Of a stretch of 51,635 nucleotides of DNA, positions 1 to 10,500 are shown in pieces. Origin of the DNA: Sphingobacteriia bacterium. GTDB lineage: Bacteria; Bacteroidota; Bacteroidia; Chitinophagales; Chitinophagaceae. A program made the translations under genes and the position numbers. Location: the NCBI GenBank assembly GCA_004294135.1, contig RDZY01000025.1:1-51635 (forward strand). The letters run 5' to 3'. The notes under the pieces were generated by a model. That model saw only the letters and a program-made list of their open reading frames with translations, ran no database searches and was not told where the DNA came from. Every line of letters starts with the position of its first letter. The stretch's first letter is position 1.

Positions 1-3000
1 AGTTTTGCGGCCAAGGTAGATTTTGCAACAGGCGCAGGAACGAATCCTATTTCAGTAGCCATTGGCGATTTGAGTGGAGATGGCAAGCCCGATTTGGTAG
101 TGGTGAATGCCAGTTCAAATGGCTTTTCGGTATTTCGCAATACCGCTAGCAGTGGCAGTATTGGGTTAAGCAGTTTTGTAGCCAAAGTAGATTTTTCAAC
201 AGGAAATCTACCAACTTCGGTAGCGATTGGAGATTTAGATGGGGATGGTAAGCCCGATATTGCTGTTACGAATAGTAATATTCTTCAGAATACCCTTTCA
301 GTACTCCGCAATGCAGATATTATTTTTCCGCCCACGATTAGCTCATTCACACCTGCTAATGGATCGGTAGGAAGTCTAGTAACGATTACGGGTACTAATT
401 TAAACAGCCCAACATCAATCAATATTGGTGGTGTAGCGGCTATCCCAATAAGTAATACTGGTACTAGTTTGGTAGCTATGGTAATGCCAGGCGCAAGAAC
501 AGGAACAGTAAGTGTTACAACAGGAGGCGGTACAGCCAATGGAGCAGGTAATTATTCAATTAATGCCAAGATCTTCCCCAATAGCCAACAAGGTACTAAG
601 TTGGTAGGCACAGGCGCAGTAGGAACTGGATCCGAGCAAGGCAAATCAGTTAGTATGAGTGCGGATGGTAATACGGCGGTAGTGAGTGGTTATACTGATG
701 ATGGATTAAAAGGAGCAGTATGGGTGTATACCAGAACGGGCAGTATATGGAATCAGGAAGGAACAAAATTAGTAGCAACAGGCGCAATAGGCAATGCAGG
801 ATTTGGCTCATCGGTATCGTTGAGTGCAGATGGTAATACGGTGTTAATAGGCGGTACATTTGATAATAATAACCTTGGAGCAGTATGGGTGTTTACAAGA
901 ACAGGTGGAGTATGGAGCCAACAAGGCAATAAATTAGTTGGAACAGGTTCCGCAGGTACAACTGTTTTTCAGGGCGGATCAGTGTCATTAAGTGCAGATG
1001 GCAATACAGCCATTAGTGGTAGTTATGGCGATAATAATAACCAAGGAGCAGTATGGGTATTTAAACGTGTAGGAACAAGTTGGGCACAACAGGGTAATAA
1101 ATTAGTTGGAACAGGAGTAGGAAGTTTTCCAAGAGTAGGTTATTCGGTATCATTGAGTGCAGATGGTAATACGATTATTACAGGAGGATACTCTGATAAC
1201 AATCAAGGGGCAGCATGGGTGTTTTCACAAAGCGCAGGTGTATGGAGCCAGCAAGGCAATAAATTAACAGCAACTGGCAATACAGGTAATGCCTCATTGG
1301 GAATATCAGTAGCCATCAATGCAGATGGTAATACCGCAGTTGTAGGCGGATATAGTGATGATGGCAATAAAGGAGCTGTATGGATATTCACTAGAACTGC
1401 ATCAGTATGGAGTCAGCAAGCTAAGTTAGCAGGCAATGATAAAGTAGGAAATGCCATTGAAGGATTATCGGTAACAATAAGTGCAGATGGTAATACGGTA
1501 ATAACTGGTGGGCCAGTAGACAATGCCAATGCAGGCGCATCATGGGTGTATGGAAGAACAGGAACAGCATGGAGTCAAAAAGGAAATAAATTTGTAGGCA
1601 GCGGCAATATAGGTTCAAATCCTCAGGGCGCATCCCTTGCTATAAGTGCAGATGGTAATACAGCCATCGTAGGCGGTAAAGCAGATAATACACCTGGGGC
1701 TGCTTGGGTATTTGTAAATTCAGCGGAACCCAAAACAAGTCTAACCACCATTAATGCCTGTACTAGTTTTACTTGGAATACTATTACTTACACAGTTAGT
1801 GGCACTTACACTAAAACTTTTCCTGGCGGAAGTTCTATAGGTACGGATAGTATTGCAACACTAAACTTAACCATCAATCAACCAAGCATATCTACCACCA
1901 CTGCATCTGCCAGAAATGGGTTTACTTGGAATACGGTATTGTACAAAAAATCGGGGACTTATACCAAAACATTTGCAGGCGGCAATGCCAAAGGTTGCGA
2001 TAGTGTGGCTACTTTAAATATCACCATAGTAGATACAAGTGCAACTACCATTATCAATTGTGGAAATTATATTTGGAATGGCACCACCTATACAAACAGT
2101 GGTACCTATACCAAAACATTTGTTGCAGGAAGTGCTCAAGGAAATGACAGTATAGCAATATTAAACCTCACTATCAATCAACCAAGTACCTCCACTACTA
2201 CCACATCTGCCAGAAATGGGTTTACTTGGAATACGGTATTGTACAAAAAATCGGGGACTTATACCAAAACATTTGCAGGCGCAAATTCAAAAGGTTGTGA
2301 TAGTGTAGCTACTTTAAATATTACTATAGTAGATACAAGCGCAACAACAATTATTAATTGTGGAAATTATATTTGGAATGGCACCACCTATACAAACAGT
2401 GGCACCTATACCAAAACATTTGTTGCAGGAAGTGCTCAAGGAAATGACAGTATTGCAATATTAAACCTCACCATCAATCAACCAAGCATATCCACCACCA
2501 CAGCATCTGCCAGAAATGGGTTTATATGGAATGCAGTCTTGTACAAAAAATCGGGGACTTATACCAAAACATTTGCAGGTGGCAATGCCAAAGGTTGTGA
2601 TAGTGTAGCTACTTTAAATATTACTATAGTAGATACAAGCGCAACTTCAATTATTAATTGTGGAAATTATATTTGGAATGGCACCACCTATACAAACAGT
2701 GGTACCTATACCAAAACATTTGTTGCAGGAAGTGCTCAAGGAAATGACAGTATTGCAATATTAAACCTCACCATCAATAGAAGTACCAGTGCAGCAGAAA
2801 CGATTTCGGCCTGTGATAGTCTCTCATGGAATGGTACTATTTATAAAACCAGTGGCGTGTACACCAGAACATTGGTTGGTGCCAATAGTAATGGATGTGA
2901 TAGTGTGATTACCCTTAACCTAACCGTTAATAAAAGTTCCAGCTCCACTACTACTATTAATATTTCTGACAGGGGTTTTTATAGATTTAACAATGTGTTA

Positions 3001-4560
3001 TACCGTGTTGCAGGAACTTATCAAGCTAGGTTACAGAACAGTAAGGGTTGCGACTCAATAGCCACACTTATTTTAACAACAAATAATATCAGCTTTACAT
3101 CAACCATAGTCAATAACCCCTGTATCAATTCTGCGCTAGGTAAAATTAGTATTACTGCAACAGGAGGATTTGGCCAACTTAGTTATTCTCTCAATGGCGG
3201 AACTGTGCAAACTGATACGGTGTTTTCAAACCTTAGTTCGGGTAATTATATCATTAGTATTAGAGATGCACAGAATATCATTGTAAATAGAAGCGTAGAT
3301 ATCGTATCTATCAGTAATACACCCATCGTACCAGTTCTTGCTATTAAAAATGTTTCTTGTTTTGGTGGAAGTGATGGATCAATTGCAATTACTTCTATCT
3401 CAGGTGGAGTAGCACCCTATACAAAGCAATGGAGTGTTGGAAATGCCACTACAGATAGTATTACCAACCTTGCGCGTGGTACTACTTATATTTTGCGAGT
3501 GACCGATGCTTTAGGTTGTTTTACCAGTACAGTACAAGCCATTACCCAACCAACACAATTAGTAGCAGCAGCCACTATTACCAACCCAAGTTGTAATAAC
3601 CAGTGCAATGGAACCATACAAGCAAGTGCTACGGGCGGAACAGGTGTTAGTTCTTTTACATGGAGTAACAATGCAACTACCAGCTTAATTTCTAATTTGT
3701 GTGCAGGTAATTATACAGTTACTGCTAAAGATGCAAATGGTTGTACAGCAACAAGGGTTAATACCGTAGCCAATCCTACTTTATTTACCATTAATGTAGA
3801 TTCTGTTTATACAATCTGTGCCAACCAAAATTATAAACCAGATATTACCAATGCCAGTTTCCCAAGTAGCACTTATAGCTGGACCAGCACTGTTGGTTTT
3901 ACCGCTTCTACACCTGCGGTTACACTTTCTACTCCAGGCTCTTATTATGCAAGGGCTGTTTCGCCCAATGGTTGTATTGCCTTAGATACACTCAACCTTA
4001 GAGCTAGCAAAGATTCTATTAAGTCTGAATTTCAAGTAGCAACCAATGTATTTGTAAACGATACCGTGAAATTTGTAAACATTAATGAACCATTCCCCGA
4101 TTCATCTCTATGGACGCTGCCCGCTGGTACTTCCTATAATGTAGTTTCGAGACAACCCGTTTTATTGGAATTAAAATTCAATGCGGTTGGTCAATATACA
4201 GTTGGATTAAGAACAAAACGTGGCGCTTGCCAAAGTGTTTCTTCCAAAACCATTTCAGTATTACAGCCAACTGGTATTCCCAATCCGGGCTCTCCTGTAT
4301 TGTCTTATTTTATTGAAAGTTTTGGAATTTCTCCCAACCCAAATAGGGGTGTATTTACAGTGACTATAAAATTAAGTCAACCCAGTGCCATTAGACTTCG
4401 GTTGGTGAATACCATTACAGGTATTGTAATAAGTAATCTGCCTTTTGCTTCTAGTAAAACTTTCACCATCCCGTATAATTTAACCTTAGGAAATGGTTCT
4501 TATGTAATGATATTAGAAACCTCTTTTGCACCAGGGTTTTTTCAAATGATTGTTCAATAA
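1..4560 (+). CDS. T9SS-sorted giant adhesin with propeller and Ig-like/SprB repeats (5' partial)
   Basis: The reading frame is open from base 1, so the true start lies upstream; the TTG at 70 is internal. Order of parts: two FG-GAP/VCBS-type calcium-binding loops (DxDGDGKPD-like, about residues 20-85 of the visible part), an IPT/TIG domain (about 110-190), seven tandem repeats of about 55 residues with core SADGNT and GAVWVF that probably fold as one seven-bladed propeller (about 195-575), nine repeats of about 50 residues ending in CDSxATLNLTI (about 580-1035), two SprB-like repeats rich in GG and W (about 1110-1255), and a C-terminal domain starting at FGISPNPNRG that matches T9SS type A sorting domains. 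Expected to cross the outer membrane through the T9SS and be attached at, or released from, the cell surface. It lies 29 bases before the next large secreted protein, so co-transcription is likely. Ligand unknown. Confidence 0.88.
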   Translation, partial: SFAAKVDFATGAGTNPISVAIGDLSGDGKPDLVVVNASSNGFSVFRNTASSGSIGLSSFVAKVDFSTGNLPTSVAIGDLDGDGKPDIAVTNSNILQNTLSVLRNADIIFPPTISSFTPANGSVGSLVTITGTNLNSPTSINIGGVAAIPISNTGTSLVAMVMPGARTGTVSVTTGGGTANGAGNYSINAKIFPNSQQGTKLVGTGAVGTGSEQGKSVSMSADGNTAVVSGYTDDGLKGAVWVYTRTGSIWNQEGTKLVATGAIGNAGFGSSVSLSADGNTVLIGGTFDNNNLGAVWVFTRTGGVWSQQGNKLVGTGSAGTTVFQGGSVSLSADGNTAISGSYGDNNNQGAVWVFKRVGTSWAQQGNKLVGTGVGSFPRVGYSVSLSADGNTIITGGYSDNNQGAAWVFSQSAGVWSQQGNKLTATGNTGNASLGISVAINADGNTAVVGGYSDDGNKGAVWIFTRTASVWSQQAKLAGNDKVGNAIEGLSVTISADGNTVITGGPVDNANAGASWVYGRTGTAWSQKGNKFVGSGNIGSNPQGASLAISADGNTAIVGGKADNTPGAAWVFVNSAEPKTSLTTINACTSFTWNTITYTVSGTYTKTFPGGSSIGTDSIATLNLTINQPSISTTTASARNGFTWNTVLYKKSGTYTKTFAGGNAKGCDSVATLNITIVDTSATTIINCGNYIWNGTTYTNSGTYTKTFVAGSAQGNDSIAILNLTINQPSTSTTTTSARNGFTWNTVLYKKSGTYTKTFAGANSKGCDSVATLNITIVDTSATTIINCGNYIWNGTTYTNSGTYTKTFVAGSAQGNDSIAILNLTINQPSISTTTASARNGFIWNAVLYKKSGTYTKTFAGGNAKGCDSVATLNITIVDTSATSIINCGNYIWNGTTYTNSGTYTKTFVAGSAQGNDSIAILNLTINRSTSAAETISACDSLSWNGTIYKTSGVYTRTLVGANSNGCDSVITLNLTVNKSSSSTTTINISDRGFYRFNNVLYRVAGTYQARLQNSKGCDSIATLILTTNNISFTSTIVNNPCINSALGKISITATGGFGQLSYSLNGGTVQTDTVFSNLSSGNYIISIRDAQNIIVNRSVDIVSISNTPIVPVLAIKNVSCFGGSDGSIAITSISGGVAPYTKQWSVGNATTDSITNLARGTTYILRVTDALGCFTSTVQAITQPTQLVAAATITNPSCNNQCNGTIQASATGGTGVSSFTWSNNATTSLISNLCAGNYTVTAKDANGCTATRVNTVANPTLFTINVDSVYTICANQNYKPDITNASFPSSTYSWTSTVGFTASTPAVTLSTPGSYYARAVSPNGCIALDTLNLRASKDSIKSEFQVATNVFVNDTVKFVNINEPFPDSSLWTLPAGTSYNVVSRQPVLLELKFNAVGQYTVGLRTKRGACQSVSSKTISVLQPTGIPNPGSPVLSYFIESFGISPNPNRGVFTVTIKLSQPSAIRLRLVNTITGIVISNLPFASSKTFTIPYNLTLGNGSYVMILETSFAPGFFQMIVQ
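1861..2760 (+). repeat. Three tandem 300-bp near-identical repeats inside the adhesin gene
   Basis: Units run 1861-2160, 2161-2460 and 2461-2760 with an exact 300-base period. Line-by-line comparison shows identical 60-base stretches between copies 1 and 2 (1921-1980 equals 2221-2280) and only scattered changes in copy 3. Each unit encodes 100 residues made of two divergent 50-residue modules, one starting STTTASARNGF and one starting ATTIINCGNYIW. High DNA identity between units suggests recent duplication or ongoing homogenisation. Confidence 0.92.
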
Positions 4561-4589
4561 TTTAAAAGGGATTGCTTTAAATAGGAAAA

Positions 4590-7500
4590 ATGAATACAAT
4601 AAAATTGGGTATAAAAAATATAAATAGGATGAATAAAATTCATTTAAGAAATAATCTGCGAACTTTTTTTGTGGCAATTGCATTGTTAATTGTTGCATCC
4701 AATGTGATAGCCCAACAAGTTTATCCAGTGCAAGTGATCTCTCAATTAATCAGTCCCACTCCACTGCAATTGAGTGCGCTTACTTCGGGTACTTCTCCTA
4801 AATTATTATTGACCCTTACCAATAGAGATTTACAAGGTGTTACGCTTCGTGTAAAGTTAAAAGTAACCATTACGGGACCAACGGGACAAATTCGAACGAG
4901 CGATAATGCAGTATTAACGCCCATCACACTACCCAATGGTATTCCAACCTCTATTAGTTCAACAGATTTGGCACCCTATTTTAGTACTGCAAATCTCGAC
5001 TTTCTAGGGTCCATGACAAAAGCACAATACACTGCTGCTGGAAGAATTAATGAGGGTAGTTATTCCTTTTGTTTTGAAGTATTTGAATTTTACAGTAATA
5101 AATTATTGAGCTCTAGTTTTTGTAGTTATGCTTATTTAAGTCTCTCTGATCCGCCTTTGCTCAATACTCCATTGAATGTATCAACCATTCTATTTCAAAA
5201 CCCCATTAATATATTATTTAACTGGACGCCTAGGCAGTTGAACAATTCCAACCTTACAGCCGCAGGTGTTGAGTACAAATTTATTTTAAAAGAATTACTC
5301 GATACGCTCTCTCCTTTGAATGCGGCATACCAAACAGCTAGAACCTTATATACCGTATCAACAAAATCGACTAACCTGGTTTATGGCGCGAGTTTGCCTC
5401 AATTAATTCCGGGGAAAAATTATGCGTGGACGGTTCAAGTGGTGGCAAACGATTTTAGTCAACAAGAAGGGCTTCGCAACAATGGACTGAGTGATGTTTT
5501 CGGTTTTAAATATCGAAAAAATTGTGCTACGCCCGAAAATGTTACCGCTACTTTAGCGGGACAAGGATTGAATGTGAATTGGCAAATGAATCCCCAGATT
5601 AAAGAATATAAAATGTCTTATCGGGAAGAAGGAACTGGAATGTGGACCGATGTTTTTATTTCTAATGGGCCATCATTTAGCAGTATTAATTCTGTGCAAC
5701 CTGGCAAGACTTATGAAATTAAAGTAGGGACGGTGTGCGATAATATCAATACCAATTTTTCGAATGTGTTAAACGTTTCTGTTCCTTTACCACCACCACC
5801 ACCGGTAGCCAAAAAATCAGCAAAAGTTTTTTGGGGATACAATGAAAAACAAAACTACACAGCAAGCAGTAGTTTGGTAGGTGCAAATGCAAAAGCCAAT
5901 GAAAAATGGGAGGCAACGGCTACGGGTACAGCCGAAAATTTCAATAATAAGTCCAGCAATTTACCACTGAATAAAGCAACCATTACTTTATTAAAAAATG
6001 GACAGCCTTCAAGCACCGAACAAACCGATAATAGCGGTAATTTTTCTATCGCTATAGATACAGGTGCCATTATAAAAGACAAACAAAATAAATGGTCATT
6101 GCAGGTTGAATTTACGAATGCTTCCACACTTTTTACCGTGCCTAAAATTGTGTACGATTTATCTTCGGAGACCAATGGTAAAAATATGCTTTCTAAAATT
6201 TCGGATACAACTGTAATGATTGTGAAGAGCATTATTTTAAATCCAACCATTTTAACTGATGCTCGACAAGGTATTGCGGCCAATGCAAAAGGTGCAAGCC
6301 TTGAAGTATTTATTCCAAAAACAGAATGGGAAAAATCGTATAAATTATTATTGGGTAGTACAGCTATTGCAACAACTATTTCTAACAATGGAATTGATTA
6401 TATTAAAGTGGCTGATTTTGATGATAGGAATTCATTTAAAAATATATTGTGCGGAAGCAGTTTTACCAGTTTGTTAACCAGGGTTGCTTTGCCTGAAGCG
6501 TTAAAATTTTGGTATCCAATTCCTTTAAAACAGTATAATAATCAACTTAAATACAGTGCCATTTATACCGCACCTGTTCAATACGATCCAGTGGTGAGAT
6601 TGTTTGGAACAGTGGCAAGTTCAACTGCAACGAATGCACGAAATGTAAATGGTGCTTTGGTGCGTGTAACACCTGCTGCTGCCAATGGTTCCGTACTAGC
6701 CACCATACGAGTAGAAGTTGATCGTGTGGCAACTGGTGTGGGTAGGAATAGCTACACGTTAAATTTACCAGGAGCTTATGCGCTAAAAGACCTTAAGCTT
6801 GGTTTTGCTGCAGGGCGTGATTCTAAATTTTCTGATATAAAAATAAACTTATCCGATACCAGTATTCAACTTAAAACGGATTATATTCTTGGGAATATTG
6901 TTCCTAAAACAGTTTGTTTTGGAAGAATACTTAACCCCGAAGGGTTGCCTATTTCGAATGCGAAAGTTTTTGATAAACGCTATAATATTAGAACATCTCA
7001 ATTCGATGCACCTTACCTTTTTGCTACCACAGATGAGAATGGTTATTTTATTGGAAAGAGAGACGATGCAGGCATTACACAATTTACAGTTGAAAAAGAC
7101 GGTTACAATACACTGGATACTAAATTTTCTTTTGTAAAAGGGTATACCAACGAAAAGCGATTGGTTGAAGCTATACAAATTTTATCTGCTAGGGAGGCTC
7201 CAACTGATTTGTTTTCCAGCTCAGAATCTTTCGAGTATGGTCAAGAAATTAAGGCTGTTCCAAAGTATAGAAACCAAGTAATTATAAAGCCACAAAGCAA
7301 AGGCAAGAATGTAGAAGATGCCCTTATGTATATTACCCAACCTGTGGGTGATAATGGTAATTATGAAATTCTAGATACCATTAAATTAGATAAATCATCT
7401 GGTAATATCTTTACCATCTCTAAATTCCCAGGTAATAAGTATGATTTTTTGATTATCCCAAACCCGGAAAAAATTACTGCTACCAATCCCGGATTTTTGC

Positions 7501-10500
7501 CTTTCAGTGGAAGCTTTACCTCCACTTCAAAACCACAAGAAATTACGGTTGCTTTAAAACCAATGGTTGTATTAACGGGTTCTGTAAAAGACAGTGCCAC
7601 TGGTAGAATTATTGATTCGGTTGATGTTACGGTAGAAGGGATGGGTGCATACACAAGTAGCTCAGATAGGAGTGGCAATTATAGCATTGGGTTACCCGCC
7701 CGAGAAATTACGCTTCATTTTGTTCGTGATGGTTATTTATCTATGGATACCACCATCAACCTTACAAAAGATTCTGCTACACTAAAGCGAAGTATTAATT
7801 TTTTATTGACTAAAAATACAGAAAAACTGGTAGTATCTGGATTGAGTGGATATGATATAGAGCTGGAAGAGCAACGAAAGGGTAAGAACGATACCACTTT
7901 TTTTATTACAGGAAAAATATTATTAGAATCGAATAATGTATTTACTACCACTACTGGTAACGACAAACTCAGTTTCGAAAATATTGAAGTAACAGTAGAT
8001 GCAGATGGCATGGCTTATCCCGTAAAAGATGAAGTGAAGTTTACAGAAACCATATTGAATGCAAAAGCATTCGATTTTGCCCCTGTTGAAATTACCAATT
8101 TAAAACTAGTTGCACCGCAAAGCAGTGATGCTGATGAACGTAAGTTTAGTGTAGGTGTAGTAACGGGTGATGTTAAATTAAAATTGAGTAATGTTCAAGC
8201 CATTTCGCCACAATTCCCATTTAGGCTTCCCGATGCAGAATTAGGATTACCGAACAGTGATTATAGGTTTCAGTATATTTTTATTTCTCCCGATGAAAAT
8301 GAAAGAGCTGCATTTAGTGAAGATCAGTCTTTTCCTCTTAAATTCTTAAGTAGCGGAACAGGCGGTTCTGCCAATGATGCTACTATTAAAGCAAATATTT
8401 TTGCCGATTTTAACATCAATATCAGCAAAACCGAATGTGTATTGGATAACGCAGGCATTAACTTAGAAGGATTTTTTAAGATACCCAATACCCTGCTAAA
8501 AACGGAAAGCAGTAGTTCTAAAGATGATGAAGTTGATATTAGTGGAACCTTAATAGGAACAGATTTAAAATTAGAAGATGTTGTTTTGGCATTTGAAGAC
8601 AATCCATTGATGTTAAAAATGGGTAAGCTACAAACAAAACTTACCGGTCTTGAAATAGCCGGTATTGGAACTAGGAATCCAGGAATTGGCTTTAGTGGTG
8701 AAGTTTGGTTTACGAAGAAAACAGCGCCTGCAAAAAAGCCAAAAACAAAAGTTGCCAAAAAGCCTCGTAAAACAGGAAGCCCTGAAACAGGTAGGGTTAA
8801 AAAAACGAAAGCAGTTAAGAAAACCAATAAAGCAACCAGAAAAACAACTCGCAAAGCGGCTAAATCAAAAACTGCAACAACTGCAAAAGCAAAACCAACA
8901 GCCAAAAAGGCAAACAAGCCTAAAAAAGCAAAGCCAGCAGCTTCTGATGAAGACAATGTGTTGACCATTGAAAAATTCTTTGTTCAAAAAGCTGGAAATA
9001 GTTTTAATGCATCCATTAGCTTAATTCTACCAGAGAGTGGCATAAAAATTAAAAACCTCAGTTTTACCACCAGCAATGATGATGATAAGATTGAAATGGC
9101 TTATGATGGCACTAAGAAAAGTTTCTCCTTTGAAGTTGCGGGTACGCTCGATTGGAAGTCTAGTTCTACTGCAAGGCCAGCTGCTGGTTCTAGTTCTTCA
9201 TCAACGGCAAGACCCGCTGCTAGTCGAACTGGTTCTGCTGCTGCCGCCAAACCCAAGCCTCCAATTGTAAATAATTTATTCCCTATTGAAATTCAAAAAT
9301 TCAAATTCGATTCAGAAGATTGGTCGGTATTATTTGTTGCAAAATCAGATCTTAAAATAGATGTGAAAGTGGCCAAAATTGCCATACAAAAATTAGTGGT
9401 AAATATAGGCACAGATATGACGGTTGCGGAGATGCAAGAATACTTAAAAAGCGATGAAGGGCCCGAAGACGAAGAAGATGCTAGTAAAGGACCAGATGAT
9501 GATGCAGTGGATGAAGAAAGCCCAAGAACAGCTTGGGGTATTGGTATAAAAGGTGGATTGGAATTTGATGTGAGGGGAATGGAAGTTGATGCCAAAGCTC
9601 AATTTGTATTTGGCGAATTTGGGGGCGAGTTTAAGTTTGCAATCGACAGTATTTCTTTAGGCTTAAAAAATAAAGCCTTCAAGTTTGATACCAAAGTAGC
9701 ATTAAAATTAGAGGGTGATTCAATTGGCTTTAATGGTAGCGGACAACTTACCATGGCAATGAAAACATTTAATGCAAGTTTCGGCTACTATAGAATAAGG
9801 AATACGAGTACTTATATGCAGGCAAGTTTTAGTATGCCGCTGAATGGTGTTAAAACAGGGCCGGTTTCCTGGTATAGTGGCGGTGGTGGATTTATTTATG
9901 AATCTATTGGAAGCCGATTTATGGTTTATTTAAAAGGTGAATGTGGTTTATCACCTACTAAACCAACAACCGGTGCAACCTATTTAAGTGTAGATACGCT
10001 GGGTATTTTATTTGAAGGTGAAAATTGCGGCATTAAGCCAATATTAAGAGGTAGTGCAAGATTGTTTTTAAAAGATTCCTTATGGGGGAAAATAAATGCT
10101 ACGGTAGATTTCTGTAGAGAATTTTTAGAAGTCACCGTAAATCTAGAGAAGAAAAATATCATTAAAGGAGTTGATTGTAGGGTAGATGGAGTCATGTTTG
10201 GGCAAGTCAAAAGCGATGGTAACCCTGCTTTTTTCTTATCCATTAATGCGCAAGTTAATTTGGGAGATATAGCCAATGGAAATGCACAGATTGCATTGGG
10301 TATTAATTATGATAATCTACAGCCCAATGTTACCCCCGCGGCTAAAACGGCATTTGCTTTAATTCCTACTTATGCCCGAAATGCCAACCAAACGAGCTTT
10401 GATGGTATCTACTTAAATATTCAGGCAGTTATTCCACAAACAAGTGGTTCTTGGAATAGAAATATTGGCATAGGCATTTTTAGTGCCGGCTCTGTTAATG

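Noticed and set aside
1861..2760. CRISPR-like regular repeats
   Set aside because: The units are 300 bp, adjacent without spacers, and coding in frame; they are protein repeats.
5855..6388. A 177-residue open frame on the - strand
   Set aside because: It lies fully inside the giant protein gene, with no domain, promoter or ribosome site.
8324..8968. A 214-residue open frame on the - strand
   Set aside because: It is the complement of the lysine-rich tract of the giant protein; poly-Lys codons on one strand give long hydrophobic open frames on the other.
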